Origin: Amborella trichopoda
Taxonomy: Eukaryota; Streptophyta; Magnoliopsida; Amborellales; Amborellaceae
Assembly: GCF_000471905.2 (NCBI RefSeq)
Contig: NW_006499776.1
Span: 689,166 to 753,165 of the forward strand
Length of the DNA: 64,000 bases
Reading direction: 5' to 3'
Shown: piece after piece, positions 13,351-23,730 of the stretch
Numbering within the stretch: position 1 is the stretch's first letter
Layout of the letters: every line of letters begins with the position of its first letter
Notes under the pieces: model-generated
The model's input: only the letters and a program-made list of their open reading frames with translations
Databases searched by the model: none
What the model was told of the DNA's origin: nothing
Translations under genes and position numbers: made by a program

Positions 13351-14132
13351 GGATTAAGGATGACCAGTTTAGGGTATTGTAGTATGGAGACCGACAGAGG
13401 AGTTTAGAGTCACGCAGTATGTATCGAGGTTGAGCACTTTTGCATCAGGCCGTCTGGACTGAGGATGAGCAGACATGCAAAATGGACTGAGGAAGAGCAG
13501 CTTTTTTGAATGCCATACTGATCGAGGCTAAGCCGTTTACGCTCATGCTATCTAGACCGAGGCTAGATGTTTAGAGTCATGTGATAGGACCGATGCTGCG
13601 AGGTTTAGAAGCCGAGGCTGAGCAGCTTAGGGTCATGCCATATGGTTCGAGGCGGAGCTTTTAGGATCATGCAGTAAGGACCGACGTTGAGCAGCTTAAA
13701 ATCATGCAGTATAGACAGAAGCTGAACAGTTTAGGGCCGTACAGTATGGACCGAGGCTGAGCTGTTTAGGGTCATGCAGTATGGACCGAGGCTGAGGGGG
13801 TATAGGGTCATGCAGTATGGATCGAGAAGGAGCATTTAAAGGTTATGCAGTATGGACAAAGGCAAAGTAGTTTAAAGTCATAAAGTATAGACCGAGATCT
13901 AACAATATAGGATCATACAGTATGGATCGATGCTGAGCACTTTAGAGGCAGCAGTATGGACCAAGGAAGCGCAATTAAAGGTTTTGCAATATGGACAAAG
14001 GCTATATAGTTTAAAGTCATAAAGTAGAGACCGAGGTTGAACAGTATAAGATCATATAGTATGCACCGAGGCTGAGCAGTTTAAAGTGATGCTATATGGA
14101 CCTCGGCTGAGCTTTAGAAGGTAATGCAATAT
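13351..14132 (+). repeat. 780-bp HOR copy 4, type B
   Basis: Type B markers in order: GGATGACCAG after the start mark, ACCGACAGAGG, CACTTTTGCATCAGGCC, T-rich GAATGCC near 13,507, and TTAGAGGCAGCAG near 13,942. Each of these differs from copy 3 and matches copy 6. Confidence 0.85.
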
Positions 14133-14914
14133 GGATTAAAGATGAGCAGTTTAGGGTCATGTAGTATGGACCCCGGTCGAGGAGTTTAGAATCACGCAGT
14201 ATGAATCGAGGTTGAGTAGTTTTGGATTATGCCGTCTGGACCGAGGATGCGCAGACATGCAGTATGGACTAAGGAAGAGCAGTTTTTTTTATTGCCATAC
14301 TGATCGAGGCTGAGCCGTTTATGCTCATGCTATGTTGACCGAGGCTAGATGTTCAGAGTCATGCTGATAGGACCGATGCTACGCGGTTTAGGAGCCGAGG
14401 CTGAGCAGCTTAGGGTCATGCCATATGGTCCGAGGCGGAGCTTTTAGAATCATGCAGTAAGGACCGACGCTGACCTGCTTAAAATCATGCAGTATGGACA
14501 GAAGCTGAACAGTTTAGGGCCATACAGTATAGACCGAGGCTGAGCAGTTTAGGGTCATACAGTATGGATCGAGGCTGAGCGGTATAGCGTCATGCAGTTT
14601 GGACCGAGGCAGAGCAATTAAAGGTTATGCAGTATGGACAAAGGCAAAGTAGTTTAAAGTCATAAAGTATAGACCGAGGTTGAACAATATAGGATCATAC
14701 AGTATGGATCGATGATGAGCACTTTAAGGTCTGCAGTATGGACCGAGGCATAGCAATTAAAGGTTTTGCAGTATGGGCAAAGGCTAATTAGTTTAAAGTC
14801 ATAAAGTATAGACCGAGGTTGAACAGTATAGGATCATGCAGAATGCACCGATGCTGAGCATTTTAAAGTGATGGAGTATGGACCTCTGCTGAGCTTTAAA
14901 AAGTAATGCAGTAT
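14133..14914 (+). repeat. 780-bp HOR copy 5, type A
   Basis: Type A again: GATGAGCAG, CCCCGGTCGAGG, GTTTTGGATTATGCC, T-rich ATTGCC near 14,290, and TTAAGGTCTGCAG near 14,723. It matches copies 3 and 7 at the A/B sites. Confidence 0.85.
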
Positions 14915-15688
14915 GGAGTAAGGATGACCAGTTTTAGGTCATGTAGTAAGGACAGAGGAGTTTAGAGCCACGCAGTATGTATCGAGGTTGAGCACTTTTG
15001 CATCACGCCGTCTGGACCGAAGGTGAGCAGACATGCAGTATGGACTGAGGAAGAGCAGTTTTTTTGAATGCCACTGACCGAGGCCGAGTCGTTTACGCTC
15101 ATGCTATCGAGACCGAGGCTAGATGTTTAGAGTCATACTGATAGGACCGATGCTGCGCGGTTTAGGAGCCGAGGCTGAGCAGCTTAAGGTCATGCCATAT
15201 GGTCCGAGGCGGAGCTTTTAGGATCATGCAATAAGGACCGACGCGGAGCAGCCTAAAATCATGCAGTATGGATAGAAGCTGAACAGTTTAGGGCCGTACA
15301 GTATGGACCGAGGCTGAGTAGTTTAGGGTCATGCAGAATGGACCGAGGCTGAGCGGTATAGGGTCATGCAGTACAGACCGAGAAAGAGCAATTAAAGGTT
15401 ATGCAGTATGGACAAAGGCAAAGTAGTTTAAAGTCATAAAGTATAGATCGAGGTTGAACAATATAGAATCATATAGTATGGATCGATGCTGAGCACTTTT
15501 GGGGCAGCAGTATGGACCGAGGCAGAGCAATTAAATGTTTTGCAGTATGGACAAAGGCTAATTAGTTTAAAGTCATAAAGTAAAGACCAAGGTTGAACAG
15601 TATAAGATCATGCAGTATGCACCGAGGCTGAGCAATTTGAAGCGATGCTGTATGGACCTTGGCTGAGCTTTAGAAGGTAATGCAGTAT
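14915..15688 (+). repeat. 780-bp HOR copy 6, type B
   Basis: Type B: GGATGACCAG, CACTTTTGCATCACGCC, T-rich GAATGCC near 15,067, and TTTGGGGCAGCAG near 15,500. It is a few bases short. Most of the CCCCGACAGAGG sequence is reduced to GACAGAGG, and GCCATACTG has become GCCACTG. Confidence 0.85.
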
Positions 15689-16468
15689 GGATTAAGGATG
15701 AGCAGTTTAGGGTCATGTAGTACGGACTCCGGTCGAGGAGTTTTGAGTCACGCGGTATGTATCGAGGTTGAGCAGTTTTGGATTACGCCCTCTGGACCGA
15801 GGATGAGCAGACATGCAATATGGACTGAGGGAGAGCAGTTTTTTTTATTGCCATACTGACCGAGGCTGAGCAGTTTAATCTTATGCTATGTAGACCAAGG
15901 CTAGATGTTTAGAGTCATGCTGATAGGACTGATGCTGCGCGGTTTAGGAGCTGAGGCTGAGTAGCCAAGGGCCATGCCATATGGTCAGAGGCGGAGCTTT
16001 TAGGACCATGCAGTAGGGACCGATATTGAGTAGCTTAAAATGATGCAGTATGGACAGAAGCTGAACAGTTTAGAGCCGTACAGTATGGACCGAGGTTGAG
16101 CAGTTTAGGGTCATACAATATGGCCCGAGGCTGAGCGGTATAGGGTCATGCAGTAAGGACCGAGGAAGAGCTATTAAAGGTTATGCAGAATGGACAAAGG
16201 CAAAGTAGTTTAAAGTCATAAAGTATAGACCGAGTTTGAACAATATAGGTTCATACAGTAAGGATCGATGATGAGCACTTTAGGGTCTGCAGTACGGACC
16301 GAGGCCGAGCAATTAAAGGTTTTGTAGTATGGACAAACGCTAATTAGTTTAACGTCTTAAAGTATAGACCGAGGTTGAACAGTATAGGATCATGCAATAT
16401 GCACCGATGCTGAGCAGTTTTAAGTGATGCAGTATGGACCTCGACTGAGCTTTAGAAGGTAATGCAGT
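15689..16468 (+). repeat. 780-bp HOR copy 7, type A
   Basis: Type A: GGATGAGCAG, CTCCGGTCGAGG, GTTTTGGATTACGCC, T-rich ATTGCC near 15,847, and TTAGGGTCTGCAG near 16,281. The end is set by the next unit's start mark, which has lost three bases there (CAGTATTTAAGGATGA). Confidence 0.85.
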
Positions 16469-17035
16469 ATTTAAGGATGACCAGTTTAGGGTCATGTAGT
16501 ATGGACCCCGACAGAGGAGTTTAGGGTCACGCAGTATGTATCGAGGTTGAGAACTTTTGCATCACGTCGTCTGGACCGAGGATGAGAAGACTTGCAGTAT
16601 GGACTGAGGAAGAGAAGTTCTTTTGATTGCCATAGTGACCGAGGCTGAGCCGTTTATGCTCATGCTATGTAGGCCGAGGCTAGATGTTTAGAGTCATGAT
16701 GATAGGACCGATGCTGCGCGGTTTAGGAACCTGAGGTTGAGAAGCTTAGGGTCATGCCATACGGTCCGAGGCGGAGCTTTTAGGATCATGCAGTAAGGAC
16801 CGACGCTGAGCAGCTTAAGATCTTATACTATGGATAGAAGCTTAGCAGTTTAGGGCTGTAAAGTATAAACCAAGGCCGAGCATTATAGGGTCATGCAGTA
16901 TGAACCGAGGCAGAGCAATGAAAGGTTATTCTGTATGGACAAAGGCTACGTAGTTCAAACTCATAAGGTATAGACCGAGGTTGAACAGTATAGGATCATG
17001 CAGTATGGATCGATGATGAGCACTTTATGGTCATG
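16469..17035 (+). repeat. 780-bp HOR copy 8, type B, truncated at the right
   Basis: Starts as type B (GGATGACCAG, CCCCGACAGAGG, ACTTTTGCATCACG). Its T-rich tract is broken by a C (TTCTTTTGATTGCC). Only one CAATTAAAGG-like tetramer is present (CAATGAAAGG near 16,916), where full units have two 139 bp apart. After ATGAGCACTTTATGG at about 17,017-17,031 the ordered series stops and ordinary monomers resume. A relic of the series (AACAGTATAGGATCGTG, 17,369 on) suggests the block once reached further right. Confidence 0.8.
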
Positions 17036-17841
17036 CAGTATGAACCAAAGCTGAGTAGTTTAGGCTCATACAAGGTGGATCAAGGCTGAGTCATTTGGGG
17101 TCATTAAGTATGCACCGCGGCTGAGCTTTATAGGGTCGTGCGGTATGGACAGAGGCTGAGCAGTTTGGGGTAATGCAGTATGGACCGAGGCGTAGAAATT
17201 TAAGGTAATGCAATGTGTACTGAGGTCGAGCAGTTTGTAGTCCAGCATTATGGATCGAGGCAACGGAGGTTAGCTTGATGCAGTATAGATGGAGGCTGAG
17301 CCATTTAATGTCATGCAGTGTGGACTAAGGCTGAGAAGTTTAAGGTCATAAAGTATGGACCGACGTTGAACAGTATAGGATCGTGCAGTATGGATCGCTG
17401 CTTAACACTTTAGGGTCCACCAGTATCGACCAAAGCTGAGCAGTTTAGGGTTATGTTGTATGGATCGAGGCTGAGCACTTTAGGATCATACAGTATGGAC
17501 CGCAGCTAATCTAAATTGGGTCATGTAGTATGGACCGAGGCTGAGCAGTTTAGGGCCGTGCAGTATGGACGGAGGCCGAGCAGTTTTGGGTCACGCAGTA
17601 CCGACCGAGTATGAACAAGTTAGGGTCATGCAGTACGGATCGAGACTGAGCACTTTTGGGTCATGCAGTATGGAATGAGGCTGAGCAGTTTAGGGTCATC
17701 TAGCATGAACCGAGGTTGAGCAGTTTTGTGTCATGCAGTATGGACCAAGGCTGAGCAGTTTAGGGTCACGCAGTATGGAAAGAGGCTGAGAAGTTTAGGG
17801 TCATCCTGTATGGATCGTGGTTAAGTAGTATAGGGTCATGC

Positions 17842-17961
17842 AATATGGACCAAGGCTGAGCAGTTTAGGGTCATGTAGTATGGACCGCGGCNNNNNNNNN
17901 NNNNNNNNNNNAATATGGACCAAGGCTGAGCAGTTTAGGGTCATGTAGTATGGACCGCGGC
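17842..17961 (+). repeat. 50-bp exact direct repeat flanking the gap
   Basis: Copies at 17,842-17,891 and 17,912-17,961 show no mismatch, although neighbouring monomers in this part normally differ at several positions. Exactness on both sides of an N spacer is the usual sign of unmerged overlapping contig ends. Confidence 0.9.
17892..17911. other. Assembly gap (20 N)
   Basis: Twenty ambiguous bases. The 50 bp before the gap (17,842-17,891) and the 50 bp after it (17,912-17,961) are identical base for base, running from AATATGGACCAAGG to GACCGCGGC. This looks like two contig ends that overlap but were joined with a spacer. If so, about 70 bp here is artefactual. Because 70 is exactly two monomers, a genuine local duplication with masked bases cannot be excluded. 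Confidence 0.95.
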
Positions 17962-19139
17962 TTAGTTGTATAGGGTCATGCAGTGTTGATCGTGGTTGAG
18001 TAGTATAGGACCATGCAGTATTGACTGAGGCTGAGTAGGTTTGGTTAATTCAGTATTGACCGAGGATGATCAGTTTACGCTCATGCAGTATGGACTGAGG
18101 CTTAGCAGTATAGAGTCATGCAGAAAGGACCGTTGCTGAGCTGTTTCGGGTCATGCAGTATGGACCGAGGCTGAGCTGTTCAGGGTCATGTAGTATGGAT
18201 CGAGGGTGAGCGTTTAGGGTCATGCAGTATGGACTGAGGCTGAGTAGATTAGCATCATGCAGTATGGACCGAGGATGAGCGGTTTAGGGCCGTGCAGTTT
18301 GTACCGAGTCTGAGCAGTTTAGGGTCATGCAATATGGACCGAGGCTGAGTAGTCTAGGGTCATGAAGTATCGACCGAGGCTGAGCAGTATAGGGTCATGC
18401 ACTATGGACCGAGACTGAGCAGTTTAGGGTCATGCAGTATGGAACGAGGTTGTATTATTTAAGGTTATCCAGTATGGACCGAGGTAGAGCAATTTCGGGT
18501 CATCCAATATGAACCGAGGCTGAGTATTTTAGGGTCATGCTGTATGGAACGAGGATGAGAAGTTTAGGGTCATCCAGTATGGACCGAGGTTGAGCAGTTT
18601 AGGGTCATGTAGTATGGACCAAATGTGAGCGATTTACGGTCATGTAGTATGGACCACGGCTGAGCTGTATAGGGTCATGTAGTATGGACTGAGGCCGAGC
18701 AGTTTGGGGTCATGCTGCATGGACAGAGGTGGAGCAATTTAGGTGCCTTCAATATGCCTCGAGGATGAGCCATCTAGGGTCATGCATTATGGACCGAGGC
18801 TGAGGACTGTTGGGCGATGCAATATCGATCAAGGCTGAGCAGTTTAGGGTCATGCAGTATTGACCAAGGCTGAGCAGTTCAAGGTCATGCTGTATGGACC
18901 AAGGCTAAGCAGTATAGGATCATGCAATTTTGATCGATGCTGAGCACTTTAGAGTTATGCAGTATGGACAAAAGCTGTGCTGCATAGGGTCTTGCAGTAT
19001 GGACCAAGGCTGAGCAGTTTAAGGTCATCCAGTATGGACCACGACAATGCCGTTTAGGGTCACGCATTATATACCGTGGCTGAGAAGTTTAGGATCATGC
19101 AGTATGGACTGATGATGTGCAGTTTAGGGTCATGCAGTA

Positions 19140-21240
19140 TGGACGGAGGCTGAGTAGTTTTTAGTAATCCAATAATGACCGAGGCCGAGCAGTTTATGGT
19201 CATGCAATATGAACTAAGGCTGAACAGTTTAGAGTCATGTAGAATTGACCGAGGCTGAGCTGTTTAGAGTCATGCAATATGGACCGAGGCAGAGCAGTTT
19301 AGTGTCATTCCGTATGGACCGAGGTTGAGCTGCTTAGAATCTTGCAGTATGGACCAAGGCTGAGAAGTCTAAAATCATGCAATATGGGCTGAGGTTTAGA
19401 AGTTTAGGGCTGTACAGTTTGGACGGAGGCTGGGCAGTTTAGAATCATGCAGTATGGACTAAGGGTGAGCATTTAATGCTCACGCAGTATGGGCCGAGGC
19501 TGAGTAGTTTAGGATCATGTAGTATGGATCGAGGTTGAGCAATTTTGGGCCATACAGTTGGATCGAGGTAGAACAGTTTTGGGTCATGTAGTATGGACTG
19601 TGGCTGAACAGTTTGTGGTCATGCAGTATGGACCGAGACTTAGCACCGTAGGGTCATGCAGTATGGATCAAGGCTGCACAGTTTAGGGTCATGCAGTATG
19701 GACCGAGGCTGAGCAAACAACGGTCATGCAATATGGACCGAGGCTGAGCAGTTTAGAATCATGTAGTACGGATCGAGGTTGAGCAGTTTAAGGCCATACA
19801 GTTGGACCAAGGCGGAGCAGTTTTGGGTCATGTAGTAAGGACCGTGGCTGAGCAGTTTATGGTCATGCAGTATGGACAGAGGCTATGCATTTAAGGCTCA
19901 TGCAGTATGAACCAAGGCTGTGCAGTATGGGGACATGCACTATGGATCGAGGTTGTGCTGCTTAGGGTCATTCAGTATGGACCGCGTGAGAGCAGTTTAG
20001 GGTCATGCATTTTGTACCTTGGCTGAGAAGTTTAGGATCATGCAGTATGGACCGAGGATGTGGAATTTAGCGCCATGCAGTATAGATCGAGGCTGAGTCG
20101 TTTTTAGTAATACAATTTTGATTGAGGCTGAGAAGTTTATGGTCATGCAATATGTACCGAAGCTGAGTAGTTTAGAGTCATGCAGAATGGACTGAGGCTG
20201 AGCTATTTAACAGTATGGACCGAGGATGAGCAGTTTAGGGTCATGCCGTATGGACCGAGGTTGAGCAGTTTCGGGTCATGAAGTATGGACCGTGGCTGGG
20301 CAGTTTAAGATCATGCAGTCTTGCAGTTTAAAGTCATTCAGTATGGACCCAGGTTATGTAGTATACGATCATGCAGTATGGACCAAGGCTGAGCAGTTTA
20401 GGGCCATGCAGTGTTGATCCTGGATGAGCAGTTTAGGGTCATGCAGTATGGACCGCGGCAGAGTTGTTTTTGGTAATGCAGTATTGACCGAGGCTATGCA
20501 GTTTATGCTCATGCAGTATGAACCGAGGCTGAGCAGTTTAGAGTCATGCAGAATGGATCGAGGCTGAGCAGTTTAGCGTCATGCCACATGGATCGGGGCT
20601 GAGCTGTTTAAGATCACGTAGTATGGACCGAGGCTGAGCAGTTTAAAATCACACAGTATTGACAAAGGTTGAGCAGTTTAGGGCTGTACAGTATGGAATG
20701 AGGCCGAGCAGTTTTGGTTCATATGGTACGAATCGAGGCTGAGCAATTAAGGGTAATGCAGTATGGACCAAGACTGAGCAAATTAGGATCATGCAGTATG
20801 GATCGAGGTTGAGTAGTTTAGGGATGTACAAATGGACCGAGGTTGAACAGTTTGGGGTCATGTAGTATGGACCGAGGCTAAGCAGTTTATGGTCATGCAG
20901 TATGGACCGAGGCTGAGCAATTAAGGCTCATGCAGTACGGACTAAGGCTGAGTAGTCTATCATCATGCAGTATGGAACGAGGCTTAGCTGCTTAGGGCCA
21001 TGCACTATGGATCGAGGATGAGGAATTTAGGGCCATGCAGTATGGATTGAGGCTGAGTTGTTTTTGGTAATGCAGTACTGACCAAGGCTGAGCATTTTAC
21101 ACTCATGCAGTATGAACCGAGGCTGAGTAGTTTAGAGTCATACAGAAATGACTGAGGCTAAGTTGTTTAGCAGTATGGAGAGAGGCAGAGCAGTGTAGGG
21201 CCATGTGGTATGGACCGAGGCTGAGCCGTTTAGGGCTGTA
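19140..21240 (+). repeat. ~945-960-bp higher-order repeat
   Basis: A monomer with TTTTTAGTAAT or TTTTTGGTAAT in place of TTTAGGGTCAT lies at about 19,157, 20,101 and 21,060 (offsets of about 944 and 960). A further relative near 20,466 is followed by similar neighbours. Downstream order is shared: AGTTTAGAGTCATGCAGAA or a close variant, then, at 20,204-20,220 and 21,164-21,180, a shortened monomer in which CTATTTAACAGTATGG or TTGTTTAGCAGTATGG lacks the GGGTCATG part. That shared deletion ties the last two copies together. Confidence 0.7.
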
Positions 21241-23660
21241 CTGTACGGACCAAGGTAAAGCAGTTGAGGGTCATCCAGTATGGACCAAGGCAGAGCAATT
21301 TATTGTCACGCAATACGGACCAAGGTTGAGTAATTAAGGGTCATACAATATGGACCGAGGCTCAGTAGTTTAGGATCACACGATATGGACCGAGGCTGAG
21401 CAGTTTAGGGCTATACAGTTGGACCGAGGCTGAGCAGTTTTTGGTCATGCAGTATGTACCGAGGCTGAACGCTGAAGGGTCATGCAGTATGACCAAGGTT
21501 GAGCAGTATGGAACGCGACTGAGCAGTTTAGGGTCATCCAGTATGGACCGGGGATGAGGAGTTTAAGGTCATGTAGTATGGACCCAGACTGAGAAGTTTA
21601 GGGTCATACAGTATGGACCGAGGCTGAGCAGTTTAACGTCATGCAATTTGGATCGAGGCTGAGCGGTTTAGCATGATCCAGTATGGACCGAGGCAGAAGA
21701 GTTTAGGGCCATGCAGTATGGACCTAGGCTGAGCAGTTCTGGTTAAGCAATATGGATCGGGACTGAGCAATTTAGTGTCATGCAATATGAACCGATGTTG
21801 AGTAGTTTAAGGTCATACATGATGGATCGAAGCTGAGGGGTTTTGGGTCATCCAGTTACGGGTCATGCATTATGGACCGAGGCCGAGCAAAATAATGTCA
21901 TGTAGTATGGACTGAGGCTGAGCTGTATAGCATCATGCAGTATGGATCGAGGAGGTGCTGTTTAGCGTCATCCTGCATGAATCGAGGTTGAACAGTTTAT
22001 GGCCATGCAGTATGGATTGAGGCTGAGTAGTTTGGATCGATCAGTGTAGATCGAGGCTGAGCAGTTTATGGTCATCCAATATGGACCGATGCTGAGCAGT
22101 TTAGCATCATGCAATATGGACCGTGGCTGAGATGCATAGGGTCTTGCAATATGGATCAATGCTAGGTACTTTAAGTTCATGCCTTATGGTCCTGAGCATA
22201 ACAATTTAGGGTCATTCAGTGTGGACCGAGGCAGAGCAGTTTAGGACTGTATAGTATGGACCGAGGCTGAGCAGTCTATGGTCATGCAGTATGCACCGAC
22301 GCTAAGCAAATAAGGTTCATCCAGTCTTGATCGAGGTTGAGCAGTATAAGGTCATGCAGTATGGACCGATGTTGAGGGGTTTAATGTCATGCAGTATGGA
22401 CCGAGGCTGAGCAGTTTATGCTCATGCAGTACGGAATGAGGTTCAGCTGTTTCGGGTCATCCAATAGCGACTAAGGTTGAGGAGTTTAGGGTCATGCAGT
22501 AAGGATCGCGGCTGAGTAGGTTAGGGTCATATAGTATGGACTGAGGCTGAGCAATTTAACGTCATGTAGTATGGATCGAGGCTAAGTAGTTTAATTCCAT
22601 CCAGTACAGGCTAAGGCTTAGAAGTTTTGGGTCATTCAATTTGGATGGAGGCAGAGCAGTTTAGGGACATGCAGTATGGACATAAGCTGAGCAGTTTAGC
22701 ATCATTGAGTATGGATCGAGGCTTAACTATTTAGGGTCAAACGGTATGGACCGTGGATGAACAGGTTACAATCATTCAATGTGGACCGAGGCTTAGCAGT
22801 TTAGTGACATGCAGTATGGACCGAGGCTGATGAAATTAGGTTCATTGAGTATGGACCGAGGCTGAGTAGTTTAGGGTCATGTAGTACGGACCGAGGCAGA
22901 GCAGTTTAGGGTCATGCGGTATGGACCTTTGCTGAGCAGTTTAGGGTCATGCAGCATGCAACGAGGCTAAGAAGTTTAGGGTCCTGCAGTATAGAACAAA
23001 GCAGAGCAGTTCAGGTTCATGGAGTATGGACCGAGGCTGAGCAGTTTAGGGTCATACAGTATGGACCGAGGCTGAGCGATTTAGGGTCATGCAGTATGGA
23101 TTGAGGCTGAGCGATTTAGGGTCATGCAGTATGGACCGAGGCTGAGGGGTATAGGGTCATGAGGTATAGACCGAGGCTGAGTAATTTAGGGTCATGTAGT
23201 ATGGACCAAGGTTGAGTTGTTTAGAGTCATACTGTAAGGGGCAATGATGAGCAGTTTAGGGTGAGGCAGTAGGGACCGAGGCTCTTTAGTTTAGGGTCAT
23301 GCAGTATGGACCAAGACTGAGCTGTTTAGGCTCATCGAGGATGGACCAAATCTTAGCTGTTTTTGGTCATGTGGTAGAGATCGAGGCTGAGCCATTTAGG
23401 GTCATGCATTATGAATTGAGACTCAATAGTTAGCAGTCCTGCATTATGGACCGATGCCAAGGCATTTAAGGCCATGCAGTATAGATCAAGGCTAAGCAGT
23501 TTAGTGTCAAAAAGTATTGAAAAATTAGGGTCATGTAATATGGACCAAGGATGATTAGTTTAGCGTCATTCAAGATGGACCGAGGCTGAATAGTTTAGGG
23601 TAATGCTGTATGGACCCAGGCTGACCAGTTTTGGGTAATGCAATATAAACCGAGGCTGAG

Positions 23661-23730
23661 CAATTTATTTTCATATTGTATGGACCAAGGCTGAGCAATT
23701 TATTTTCATATTGTATGGACCAAGGCTGAG
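23661..23730 (+). repeat. Exact tandem duplication of one monomer
   Basis: Positions 23,661-23,695 and 23,696-23,730 are identical over 35 bp (starting CAATTTATTTTCATATTGT). The homologous place in the next HOR copy (about 25,220-25,260) has a single such monomer. This is a recent one-monomer expansion by slippage or unequal exchange. Confidence 0.9.

Larger units (their letters stand above)
10603..17035 (+). repeat. ~780-bp higher-order repeat block, alternating in a ~1,560-bp dimer
   Basis: An ordered series of about 22 monomer variants is repeated nine times, one of them truncated and one partial. Diagnostic pieces recur in fixed order: GGATTAAGGATGA, a GGAGTTTAGAGTCAC monomer, GAGCAGACATGCAGTATGG, a T-rich stretch (six to eight T) before a GAATGCC or ATTGCC sequence, GCTAGATGTTTAGAGTCAT, GAGCAGCTTAAAATCATG, and two related tetramers beginning CAATTAAAGG. 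Successive GGATTAAGGA marks lie at 10,681, 11,010, 11,789, 12,569, 13,351, 14,133, 14,915, 15,689 and about 16,469. Copies resemble one another far more than adjacent monomers do, as expected from amplification of a multi-monomer unit by unequal exchange. Edges are placed where the ordered series begins and stops. Confidence 0.95.
17036..23340 (+). repeat. Satellite segment right of the HOR block
   Basis: Ordinary 35-bp monomers with no gene or unique sequence. It contains the assembly gap at 17,892-17,911 and a ~0.95-kb HOR at about 19.1-21.2 kb. A monomer with a one-base deletion (CATACAGTTGGA) recurs at 19,551, 19,795 and about 21,413; the first two are 244 bp (seven monomers) apart with matching neighbours. 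The stretch 22,840-23,160 is rich in near-consensus copies. Confidence 0.85.

Noticed and set aside
11159-16630. T-rich tracts as RNA polymerase III terminators or rho-independent terminators.
   Set aside because: No adjacent A/B boxes, tRNA or 5S-like sequence, and no GC-rich hairpin ahead of the T run. They are part of the HOR.
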